Assembly (NCBI GenBank): GCA_003254905.1
Contig: QANU01057171.1
Coordinates: 42,793-106,792, forward strand
From: Nissolia schottii
Lineage: Eukaryota > Streptophyta > Magnoliopsida > Fabales > Fabaceae
DNA: 64,000 bases
Reading direction: 5' to 3'
The position numbers were made by a program, and so were the translations under genes. The notes under the pieces are model-generated. The model made no database searches and was not told the DNA's origin. It worked only from the letters and a program-made list of their open reading frames with translations. The first letter of the stretch is position 1. Each line of letters starts with the position of its first letter. Shown here piece by piece: positions 55,707-64,000 of this stretch.

Positions 55707-56645
55707 AGGGCAGTGGGAGTGAGAACGGTAGGTTCTCAGTGGAGTTAACTTTAGTTCCTGTATCTCGTGTTATATTAGGTCAGACTTCAGGCCGCTCAGA
55801 GATTTCTAAGTGTGCATACATACTAAACATCCTACTGATTATTATTTGACCTAAAGTTTTGAACGGCTTTATCTACATTACTAGGTGATGGGGGAACTAC
55901 TCTTGCTTACTAAGTTCTCGTGCTTGTTAACATTACGTATACATACATAGCCGTCTCGAGTGTCCTCTTGACGGTAATTACAGAATATCATATACATACA
56001 TTTCATATAGTCATGCATATCAGATTGAACATGGGTTTTGGAATATATGTTATCCCTACCATAGTAATCCTGCCCTCTTTTGACAGTACTATGACGGAAT
56101 AACCTCGCACCCCCAGGTAGGCCCTCTTTCGACCTTCCTGTGGTGGGCTTCCACCTGTCGCGTGTCCTCTCTCGACCCCTCGGCAGTGGGCGGATATTGC
56201 ACCCGCACCTAGCATTGCCCTCTTTCGACCGTGCTAGGCGTGATAACCGCACACCTCAAGGTATACCACATCGACACCACCTGTGGCGGGCTTCCACCTT
56301 CAGTATGTCCCTCTAACCTACTGAAGTGGGATCGTTTGGCTCTCGTGATCACGGCCTGTACATGTTTCTCATAATTTTTCAGCATTTCTTTTCATACAGC
56401 ATTTTCAGCATCTTTTTCCTTTCTGTACCTGCAGCATGACACGACTTGTTCCCTATGGTTCAATTCATAATCTTTACTTATTGCAGAATTACTTCTAGTC
56501 CTCTTAAAATTATCTTATCATGATGCATGGAATGCTAACAGATTATTTCACATACTGCACTTACATCAATTACCAATTACAGTTAAATCATTGATTGTTA
56601 GACTATGTGCCTCAAGACAGTATCCATAACAAATTCAAGTCTCAG

Positions 56646-56745
56646 ACCGCTCAGCGGTACCCTAGGGTCACTCAGCGGTATGAGCCCGATCGCTCAGCGG
56701 TGTATTGGGACCGCTCAGCAGTACCAAGGGCCGCTCAGCGGTCAC
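56646..56745. repeat. CGCTCAGCGG word cluster in G 5' LTR
   Basis: Five words or near matches, paired with 42970-43065. One changed to GCTCAGCAG. Confidence 0.8.
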
Positions 56746-57166
56746 TGACGAATCTGAAACCAATTTCTTTGTTTTCTTTCCTTTCTTTCCCTCTTTTCTC
56801 ATGGATGCTCCTTGAGGTTCTCACACATATTCCAACCATCAAAATCCTATCTAGTCCAGGTCACAGAACCCTTCAGAATCATCTCCCTATCCTAACCAAA
56901 GCGCTAAACTACTTAAGCATGCATACATACCTCAAGACATACACACACATAAAAACATACATCCACCAAAGAGGTGAGAAAACTAGAGTTACCCACCTTG
57001 GGGGACTGTTCGGTGATGGGAAAGGCGTGGGGGAGAGCAGTCCTCCAAGCCTCAAGCACGGTCCAAGCTTCTAGCAGCGTTTCTGCAGGGTAATCGCGGT
57101 GCACACGGGCAGAGTTTCGCCTAGCTTCAGAGAGAATTTCTCTCTTCTAATTTCTGCATATGGGGT

Positions 57167-57180
57167 GGCTATTTATAGCC
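57167..57180 (-). promoter_or_regulatory. Probable TATA box, G 5' LTR
   Basis: GGCTATAAATAGCC on the minus strand, about 880 bases from the LTR start. If used, the core hairpins and the short ORF lie more than 1 kb downstream, in the transcribed leader. Confidence 0.7.
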
Positions 57181-58134
57181 AAAATCCTGCCCCTAAAAAT
57201 TACCTTTTTACCCCTACGAATATTTACAATTTTGCCATTTTCTATTTTTTTATAATTAATTAATTAAAAAGATATTCCTAATGTCACATCAATGAATGGT
57301 ATTGGAATTTTTTATTATTTTGCTTGCCATCTGAATTAATCACGTGGGCTGCCCCCTTTTTGCTTTTCTCCCGGTTCCGTTTCGCTCGCGTTTTATCGCT
57401 CGCAGTGCCGGTGCGTCGCGCACGGTTGTCTGAAAAATATTCCGCTTATACCGTCGCGATCCTCTGTTTTCCCCCTACATGGGAATATTAATGGTTTAAG
57501 GAATTTGTGAATTTTACTCTGGTGGAGTATTTTTAACAGATACCTTTGGCTCTTTATCTCCCACCGGTGTCCGAACAGGACCGTTCTGCTGGCGTTTCTG
57601 CGATCACCCGTTCTCGCCCATTTTCCTAATGAGGTTTTGGGCTACTCTAAGGCATCTTAAAATGTTTCCCTCCATAAAGTATGATTCCCAGAGACTTGAG
57701 GCCCTCTGCTCAGTTTTACTGGCTAAACGGGGCCAAACGGGACAGTTCTAGTGCCTGCGGAATCGTCCAAAACTGAACCGATTTCCATTTTACTGACACT
57801 TTAGGTTTTTCGTCCATCTCTAGGGGTCGAGAAGATTCATTTGAGTGTCAGCAGAATTTGGAAATACCCAACCGAATAATTTCTACTGACCTCGAGATTA
57901 ATTCCTAGAAAGGGCTCTACAAGCAGTTATCCGGGGGAACTTTCACTAAGGGATACATTTGTAATGTTTTCCTCCTTTCTAAATTAATTTATACATTACT
58001 TTATTTATTTTTACGAACTTTTTACTAAGGGAAAAAAACAGGATGTTACATTACTAGTATTCCCACACAACAGATAACAACCTAGTGGATGCAGATTATG
58101 ACTTAAGCATAAGCTGCTAACCTAGGGTGTTACA

Positions 58135-58239
58135 ATTTTAACCCTAAAACTCCTTCTCTAACCTTTCTAAATTGTCTTAGAATTTATTTTATTTAATTTT
58201 GACGAACTTTTCGCTGAGGGAAAAATGAGGGATGTTACA
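58135..58239 (-). mobile_element. Start fragment of a reverse-oriented gypsy LTR
   Basis: 105 bases ending GGGATGTTACA at 58239, similar to the first bases of the G LTR (TTTCTAAATT..., GACGAACTTTT, CTNAGGGA). E abuts it at 58134, so E probably inserted in this LTR near its start. The rest must lie to the left or outside the window. Confidence 0.6.
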
Positions 58240-59284
58240 ATCACTGCAATCTAGATTCATACATGAGTGGGGGTAAGAATGATTACGTTCTTAGTAGGAA
58301 CTTGATGTGGTCTCTATGGTTCATTTACTCGGGCAGAATCCAAACCACTCAGGAAAACCTCTAAGTGTCATGCATACTAAATCCCTACTGTTTATTATCT
58401 TTAACCTACGTCCTGAGATGCTTTACCCAAGTTACCAGGTGATGAGGTTACTAGTCTTGTCATTACCTAGGCTTCGTGCTTATTAACTTTACGTTACTGC
58501 TAAGGACATAATAGTCGTCTTGGGTTATTCCCCTGACGATACATAATGCATAAACATCTATCAATACGTATATACTTGCATACATACTAACATACATACA
58601 CACATTCACCTCATACTCTATGCATGAGGAAATTTGGGATCTCTGACGCATACTGGCTTACCTGGGTTAGCGTCCTTCTTCTCCTTTCTTACGCATACCG
58701 GCTTGCCCGGGTTAGCGTTCTTTTCCTGTAGTCCTTTGCTCATGTAACTGCGGCCTTACGGTTACAACCACATCTGTTCCCAACTTGACGACGACCCAGC
58801 TGCGCTCACACCAGAGTGGTTACTAACCACCGATGGGGTCTAGTGTTCATCATCGCCAATCAAGTGGGCTAACCTCCACTAGGTAGGAGGCGTGGGCTGG
58901 CTCTTGCGACGCAACCAAGAGTTGGACTCCTTTTCTTTATTTTATCTTTAGGTATGACGTCACCCTTTCTTTCTTTCTTTCATACTTTCTTTTCTTTCCT
59001 TATGTCACTAACCTCGTTAACCAATCCACCCTTTTGGGACTGGTGAGGGGCGTGTCTGTCAGACTATGCCAAGAGAGGGACTTCCTATCATATAACTACA
59101 TACTTATTCCCTAACGTTCCATTATGATCTTTAAACCTTAGGTGATTAACCTCTGGTCCTCTAGGGTTGCCCTAACCCCTATACGACAACCCAGTCCTTA
59201 TGATGCATGCTTTTTCACACATAATAGGCATATCCTCACTCATTGGATCCCTTAGAACCACTAAAGTCTCAAGTCTTTCAGGTT

Positions 59285-59515
59285 TCATTCGAATGTCTAG
59301 GGTTACATTCGAATGAAATCCCTACGAGTTCTTTCATTCGACTGAATTGGGGTTTCCTTCGATTGAAATCCTCAGCATGATTTCATTTGAATGCTCTCGG
59401 GATTCAATCGATTGAAATCCTGAGATTTTCTTTCATTCGACTGAGTTGGAATTCAATCGATTGAAAGCTCGAATTGTCTTTCATTCGACTGAAAGCTCTC
59501 TTCAATGGAATGAAA
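59285..59515. repeat. TTCAATCGATTGAA word cluster in K
   Basis: About eleven CATTCGAATG, TTCAATCGATTGAA or TTCGACTGAA words, equivalent to those in F and J. Confidence 0.85.
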
Positions 59516-59668
59516 GCTATAAAAATTGGTTCCCCAAGACTTTAGTTCTCATTTTCTCCAGAAACCTACTATTCCTAGGGTTCTAATCAGTACAGTTATG
59601 CATTTCATTTGTCAAAATTTCCCAAAACCCTTTTTACCCTAAAATCCCCCAAATTCCTACTTAACACT

Positions 59669-61941
59669 TGACACACACTAAAACGTCGTTAATTTCAGTG
59701 CACAATCAAATAATAATTTATAAAACTAAATCAACCATAGTTATTAAAATCGCGTTTTAACACGTAAAATCGTACGATTTTACGAGTTTAGGTTGTAAAA
59801 TCGAGCTAACTCGCATGTAAACTCGTTTCTGGGTAAAATCGGGTAAACTCGGGTAAAATCGGGTAAACTCGCATAAAATCGCGAGTTTACTCCCGATTTT
59901 ACAAGTTTACCCACAAGGCAGGATTTTTTTTTATTTTTTATTTTTTTTTAAAGAAACAAAACAGGTTTGATATTGTTTTCCATAACTATGAGTTTTTAGA
60001 TTTAGGTCATTTAAGTATTTTAGAGTTATCATTTACAGTTGCGCCTACAATCGTGCTCCGTTGTGCTCCGTCGTTGCTTGTGCTCCGTCGCTAATCCGTC
60101 GTATGTATTTCATCATTTGCTCAGGGATCTTTCCCACCAGGGTGCGTGACCTCTGCATTGCTATTTGTGCTTTAGTGTTCTATATTGAAGACATCATCGT
60201 CACAAATTCGCTTCTTGTGATGTTCAGTAGTCAATACTATGTATTATGTTATATGTATTATGTATGAATTGAACTTAGAACTCATATATTTCATCTTTAT
60301 TTGTGCTTTGTTATGGATATAAATGTATTTATGAATTTCAAGTTTTATTAAATATATTTTTGTAGCATAATAATTTTTTAAAATATTTTTTTAATATTTT
60401 TTTAATAATAGGTAAACTCGTACGAGTTTACGATCCTAGTTTACGATCCGAGTTTACGGAGGCTCCACGAGTTTACTTAAACTCGCGAGTTTGATAACCA
60501 TGAAATCAACCCCAAAAATGTAGTAAAGGGGGCTAACCTAGGTCGTCTCTCAAGGAAGCAATTAGAACCAATTAAAAAAGGGGTATGGATTTATGAATAA
60601 TAATAAAAAGAAAGCAAAATAAAAGTAAGTTAACAATGATAAAAAAAGCAATATCCTGCATACGGTGGTTCTAGATCAATGATTAATTGTCATTAGTTCC
60701 TAATTATTTATTCATAAGGGGGTGTTGTTTATTAGTTGAAATATCTAACTAATACGCAACTCACCTAAGAGACTACGATTGTCAATCCCCTAAGCATTTA
60801 TTAATATAGGAATTAAAACTAAGATCACAGCATTTAAAACCGATATCAATTATGTTCCAATTGCACAACCTAATTATATCTAATTAGTTCCCCAAAAAGT
60901 TCCCAAATCCTAAATCAATAAATCCTACAATCGTCAAGATCTATCAACCTAGAATTAACCCTAACCAATAACATGCAATCGCTATATTATTAATCATGGG
61001 CGGAACAAATCATGAATAAACATTAAGCACAAGACCTCGAATTAATCCTAATCTAGAGTTACCGCATGCAAGATGTTAAGAAACTACTCCTCCATGGATG
61101 AAGGATAAAAACTCATAATAAATAAAGAATAAGAGAGTGAAAAATAATAGAGAATTAAAATAACAAAACCTGAAAACAATAACGGAAGGAATTCGCAAAT
61201 AATTGGGAGCTTACATTGTCAAATCGAGCGCTCCAACAATCTTTGAATAACTAAGAACTAAGCACTACTAACATAAACCTAAAGTGCAATAAAATAAAAG
61301 GAAAATTGCAGAAAATAAAAGTGGAGGCTGAGTGTCAAGTTCTCTCCAAATTGTTGAGAGAGGATATCTATTTGTAGAGGATTGGCACAAAGTGGGAGTA
61401 AATCCCGCACTTTCAGCACAACAGTTAGTAAAATCGCGATAACTTCGGCTACAGATATCGGATTGAGGTGATTCAATTTCCAATTAAAGCTAAGAGATAG
61501 ATCTACAACTTTGTAGTTGAGGTCAAATCGAGATTCAATCTCCATTCTGGCGCAAAATCCGTGCCAAAGTCAGCGTTAAAAAATCCTCAGCAAATCTTTG
61601 ACCAAATCTTTTTTAATTTGAATTTAATCTTGCATTTATTGGTCTCAATCTTCTCTTCAAATCTCTTCTTTAAAATTCATATCTTATCAAATCTCCTTCA
61701 AATCTTCAATGATCCTCTTGACAATTTATTTTCTGCAATTAAAATAGAAAATTAAAAAAGAACAAAAGAAGTCTACACATTAAATTCTAAGATAAAGTAG
61801 TGCTTAAAATTGCATTTTTCTAAATTTCTCACAAAAGAGGATAATGTACAAAACATATTAATTAAGCATTAAAATTATACATTTTTAGTATACAATGTTC
61901 AATTATAGAATAATAAAATAGGGTACAAAATACACCTATCA
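59669..61941 (-). mobile_element. L: solo Athila-like LTR in K, with M inserted
   Basis: TGACACACACTAAAACG...CACCTATCA, flanked by acact (59664-59668, 61942-61946). It matches the S LTR in layout (ACTAAAACGTCGTTA start, CAATCGTCAAG, ACCGCATGCAAGAT). Without M it is about 1.5 kb. Unlike S and H it has no CGCTGAGCG cluster that I can see. Confidence 0.9.
59736..60502. mobile_element. M: non-autonomous DNA transposon inside L
   Basis: 767 bases with imperfect terminal inverted repeats (CATAGTTATTAAAATCGCG against CATGGTTATCAAACTCGCG) and flanking aaatcaac(c) at 59728 and 60503. The 8-base duplication suggests hAT. If the ambiguous C is counted it is 9 bases, as for Mutator. Inside are repeats of GGGTAAAATCG and GGGTAAACTCG and a T-rich middle. 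The 68-codon frame at 60061 has no recognisable domain. No transposase. Confidence 0.85.
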
Positions 61942-62193
61942 ACACTTTTACAGTCAAACATACAAAATAACACATATACAGTTATAAAATTAAACCACAT
62001 AGACAGTGGGCTCAGAGTTACCCAAATCCGATGGAAATTCTGATTTGATAGTCTTGATGCCGGTAACTTCCTTGTTGCAATGGCGTGCTCCGATGATTTT
62101 TCTGAGACTCTAGCAAGAAACCGAGATGTGTCGGAACAGGACCGGTGTTTGTGAAAATAACTGAAAGCTACGTAAAATTTCTGAAAGTTACGT

Positions 62194-62207
62194 GGCTATT
62201 TATAGCC
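62194..62207 (-). promoter_or_regulatory. Probable TATA box in K
   Basis: GGCTATAAATAGCC on the minus strand, identical to the G sites. Confidence 0.65.
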
Positions 62208-62269
62208 ATGTCCTGTGCCCTTTTTCTTTTTCTTTTCCCTTTTTCTGTTATTGTTTTCTTTCCTTCTGC

Positions 62270-62271
62270 TA

Positions 62272-62302
<31 letters not shown>

Positions 62303-62320
62303 ATTATTATTTATTATATA
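62270..62320. repeat. (ATT)n microsatellite
   Basis: A run of TTA/ATT units with small interruptions inside K. Confidence 0.9.
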
Positions 62321-62728
62321 AATATCTCCAGAGGAGATAAGAAATCTTACCCGGTCTGGTTCCGGTTTCGTCTGATCGTGTTTTGTCCAAAATGTCTCAC
62401 ACCCGGTTGTCCTAAAAATATTCCGGACATACCGTCATGATCCATTAATTTTTCCCTTCGATCCTGGAGCTACCACTTGGGGATTTTTTACTATCTTACC
62501 GTGTCAAGAAATTTCGCGAGTGTTTCCAGTATCCGAAACAAATTCCGTTCGAGCTAAAACTCGTCCGAGTTCACTAGAAAATTTACTGAACAACGAACCC
62601 TAACCCTAATCACTAATCCGGAGTGTGTGGGGGTTACATTCCCTTCCCTCGGTTTCCCAAATGTCTCTCGACCACTCTCGACAGCGTATCCGACGGGTTC
62701 TCCGTACACGAGGATTCAGGATGTTACA

Positions 62729-63022
62729 GTATATACATTATATATATATCATGAAATATTCTGTATAAATATCCAATAGACTAATTATCGCTTAAGTCCA
62801 TTGGGACTCTATCGCTTGCATATCTATATGATTTCTTGAACAAGCACGACTCCTAGTTCGTGAGTTAAGAAAGAAAAAGAAAAAGTTTTCAAAACGGTCC
62901 ATATTTTCGAGTAAGAAATATTTGAAAAGCTAAAAGAGGGGCTAGAAGTAACCTAACCAAAGCAGATAACAACCCTGTGAGCATTTTTTACGACGTAGCG
63001 CAAGCAGCTAGTAGGGGTGTTT
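62729..63022 (+). mobile_element. P: 3' end of a plus-oriented gypsy LTR
   Basis: This is the terminal LTR block (GGTCCATATTTTCGAGTAAG, AACAACCCTGTGAGC, GTAGGGGTGTTT). K abuts its left side at 62728 and Q cuts it two bases before the expected CA end. Confidence 0.7.
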
Positions 63023-63497
63023 TGAAACACCCGAGCTAGCTACTCCACGCTTAAGTCGCAAACCTGCCGACTAGGTTGTTATCTCTTTTGGTTAGGATAA
63101 TACTTAGTCCCGCTTATGAGTTTAAAAATACAGTTACCCAGAAATATGGACCAAATTTCAACTTTTCTTCATACGTGTCATAGTATAAAATATGACCCTG
63201 GTTCTCGATAGAACATATATTGTGAGTGGTAACGTGACGTACTTAACTAATATTAATTAGGTATATTCAACATTCACAGCAACCAAAGGTCCATTCCATA
63301 TATTCACAAATAGTTACACATGTAATATTGTAGATGTTATGTGCAATTACATAGTAGTACAAGCATATAGCCTACAAACTAAGGACTAGTGCGATATTTC
63401 TATCGTAGCTCTGATTTCCCTATTCCTCTGTCCATCTTCCTCAGTGTTGCTCGTCCTTGTATTGTTCGCACTGTTCTGACATCCTCTGCATCCTCGT
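63023..63497 (-). mobile_element. Q: end part of a reverse-oriented gypsy LTR
   Basis: It starts TGAAACACCC on the plus strand (LTR end, reversed). It runs to 63497, where R is inserted inside the short-ORF position: the complement reads GAGGATGCAGAGGATG, similar to the FEDAEE codons of D. Confidence 0.7.
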
Positions 63498-64000
63498 TGA
63501 AACACCATAGCTAGCTAGTCTATGCTTAAGTTGTAAACTCGCTTGCTAAGTTGTTATCTGCTTTGGTTGGATAATACTTGGTCCCAGTTAAGCATTTGAA
63601 AGTAGTGTTTCTTAGAAAATATGGACCGATTTTAAACTTTATTTTATATACCTCATGGTATAAAGTAGAGCCTCGTATTCGTAGAACATGTAATGTGAGA
63701 AGTAGCATAACATGCTTAACTAACAATAAAGGAGATAATAGTTAAATAAACATAGTACCAACCATTGCTCCATATCATATATCAACAAACAGATACACAA
63801 ATACTAACATAGCTGTCCACAAAAGTAGTTCGATTATATAGATTCGCCTAACTAAAAGTCTATTATTCTGCTCCGTTTTCTAGGTGTTGCTCTTGTTGTG
63901 ATGCTCTACATCAAGTCCTGGAGTCATGAATGAGTGGGGTGAGAACATAGTGCTCTCAGTGGGAAACCGTGGGGTATGGAGAACTTTTTATTCTCATTTA
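63498..64000 (-). mobile_element. R: end part of a reverse-oriented gypsy LTR, continuing beyond the window
   Basis: It starts TGAAACACCATAGC on the plus strand. Hairpin 2 is at 63940-63958 (TGAGAGC/GTTCTCA with a G-U pair in the element sense). The window ends inside it. Confidence 0.75.
63880..63927 (-). CDS. LTR short ORF (R)
   Basis: The 15-codon minus-strand frame is MTPGLDVEHHNKSNT, start context TCATGACTCCAGG, 12 bases after hairpin 2. It is shorter and less acidic than most copies. Confidence 0.35.
   Translation of the reverse strand: MTPGLDVEHHNKSNT

Larger units (their letters stand above)
41515..58050 (-). mobile_element. G: LTR retrotransposon with gag-only interior, inserted in E LTR
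   Basis: G has two matching LTRs (41515-46019 and 55193-58050), a PBS (55179-55190) and a polypurine tract (46020-46032), all on the minus strand. Flanks are ctacc (41510-41514) and ttact (58051-58055), an imperfect target duplication with two differences. Without the solo LTRs I and J the interior is only about 2.5 kb and shows gag remnants but no pol, so it depended on other elements. Confidence 0.88.
55193..58050 (-). mobile_element. G 5' LTR (uninterrupted)
   Basis: 2858 bases. It contains hairpin 2 (55720-55738), hairpin 1 (55951-55974, GAG/CTC inner stem intact), a CGCTCAGCGG cluster, TAGAGTTACCCAC (56984-56996) and a TATA box. It shows the empty site for H (cctcaagacatacacac). Confidence 0.93.
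36183..58134 (+). mobile_element. E 3' LTR, interrupted by F and G
   Basis: The LTR starts TGTAACATCC and ends GGGTGTTACA at 58134. Its pieces are 36183-37532, 40254-41514 and 58056-58134, about 2.7 kb in all. It holds a CGCTGAGCG cluster, hairpin 1 (40309-40334), hairpin 2 (40549-40567), a short acidic ORF and the longer LTR ORF. Its end differs from the B LTR end, so B and E are different elements. Confidence 0.85.
58240..62728 (-). mobile_element. K: reverse-oriented gypsy LTR (left end missing), with L inserted
   Basis: On the minus strand it starts TGTAACATCC at 62728. It keeps a TATA box, TCGA-centred words, hairpin 1 (58516-58538) and hairpin 2 (58274-58293). It stops at 58240 inside the short-ORF position (MYESRLQ then a stop) because another LTR abuts there. 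The terminal part of about 450 bases is therefore absent here. Confidence 0.8.

Noticed and set aside
28424-58134. B and E being the two ends of one element
   Set aside because: The last 200 bases of the B 5' LTR and the E 3' LTR differ strongly and carry different ORF types, so they are different families.
60061-60267. Transposase gene in M
   Set aside because: Only 68 codons without any recognisable domain. The inner sequence is low-complexity.
60350-60420. Terminator or satellite from T-rich runs in M
   Set aside because: Simple A/T-rich interior common in such transposons, with no repeat period.
1-64000. Host protein-coding, rRNA or tRNA genes
   Set aside because: Nearly all of the sequence is assigned to LTR elements or fragments. 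The tRNA-like matches are only 12-18 base primer-binding sites.

Overview
The window looks like plant heterochromatin made almost entirely of nested LTR retrotransposons. I find no host gene, rRNA or tRNA gene. The primer-binding sites (initiator-Met and Asp tRNA types), Ty3/gypsy pol domains and 5-bp target duplications indicate a flowering plant. A papilionoid legume is my guess from the repeated words (TAATCGATTA, CGCTGAGCG, TTCAATCGA), with low confidence. Letters B, T1, S, C and so on are names used only in this annotation.

Layout. Element B (+ strand) has its 5' LTR at <1-987 and 28424-28890, a PBS at 28893 and a gag at 29060-29944. T1 (988-28418, + strand, TSD ccact) sits inside B's LTR. 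T1 is a chromovirus-like Ty3/gypsy element with about 2.9-kb LTRs and a decayed gag-pol. It holds a solo LTR D (4087-7226, TSD cagcg) in gag and a complete Athila-like element S (12228-26002, - strand, TSD gtttc) in its 3' LTR. S holds solo LTR C (12848-16521, TSD caaga). This is four-deep nesting with every joint visible. A reverse-oriented LTR C' (29945-35343) follows. It has mismatched flanks and contains a segment bounded by single Ns. Next come the pol tail and 3' LTR of element E (35344-58134), interrupted by solo LTR F (37533-40248, TSD aactg) and by element G (41515-58050, - strand). G has only a decayed gag inside and carries solo LTRs H (TSD gacat), I (TSD ctagg) and J (TSD acgtc). 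The right end has LTR K (58240-62728, - strand) with solo LTR L (TSD acact), which holds a DNA transposon M (8-9 bp TSD). Partial LTRs P, Q and R run to the window edge.

Coding content. All gag-pol genes are pseudogenes. Most premature stops I could trace are CAA, CAG or CGA codons changed by C-to-T, or TGG by G-to-A, as expected from methyl-cytosine deamination. T1 and S still show gag, protease, RT, RNase H and integrase in order. S has no env and has lost a block of its RT.

Most interesting. The gypsy LTRs differ strongly in sequence yet share a downstream core. It has two short hairpins with compensatory changes, then a short acidic open reading frame starting at an ATG inside a CAG-G (splice-acceptor-like) context, seen at 14 places (13 short ORFs plus a degenerate one in K). 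Three LTRs also carry a second, longer ORF of about 150-177 codons overlapping it in another frame. Upstream of the core, each LTR family carries a cluster of its own palindromic word. The same CGCTGAGCG word is also used by the unrelated Athila-like LTRs. A donor-like GTGGGTAACTCT motif upstream suggests a leader intron. These are sequence observations plus inference and need alignments and RNA data.
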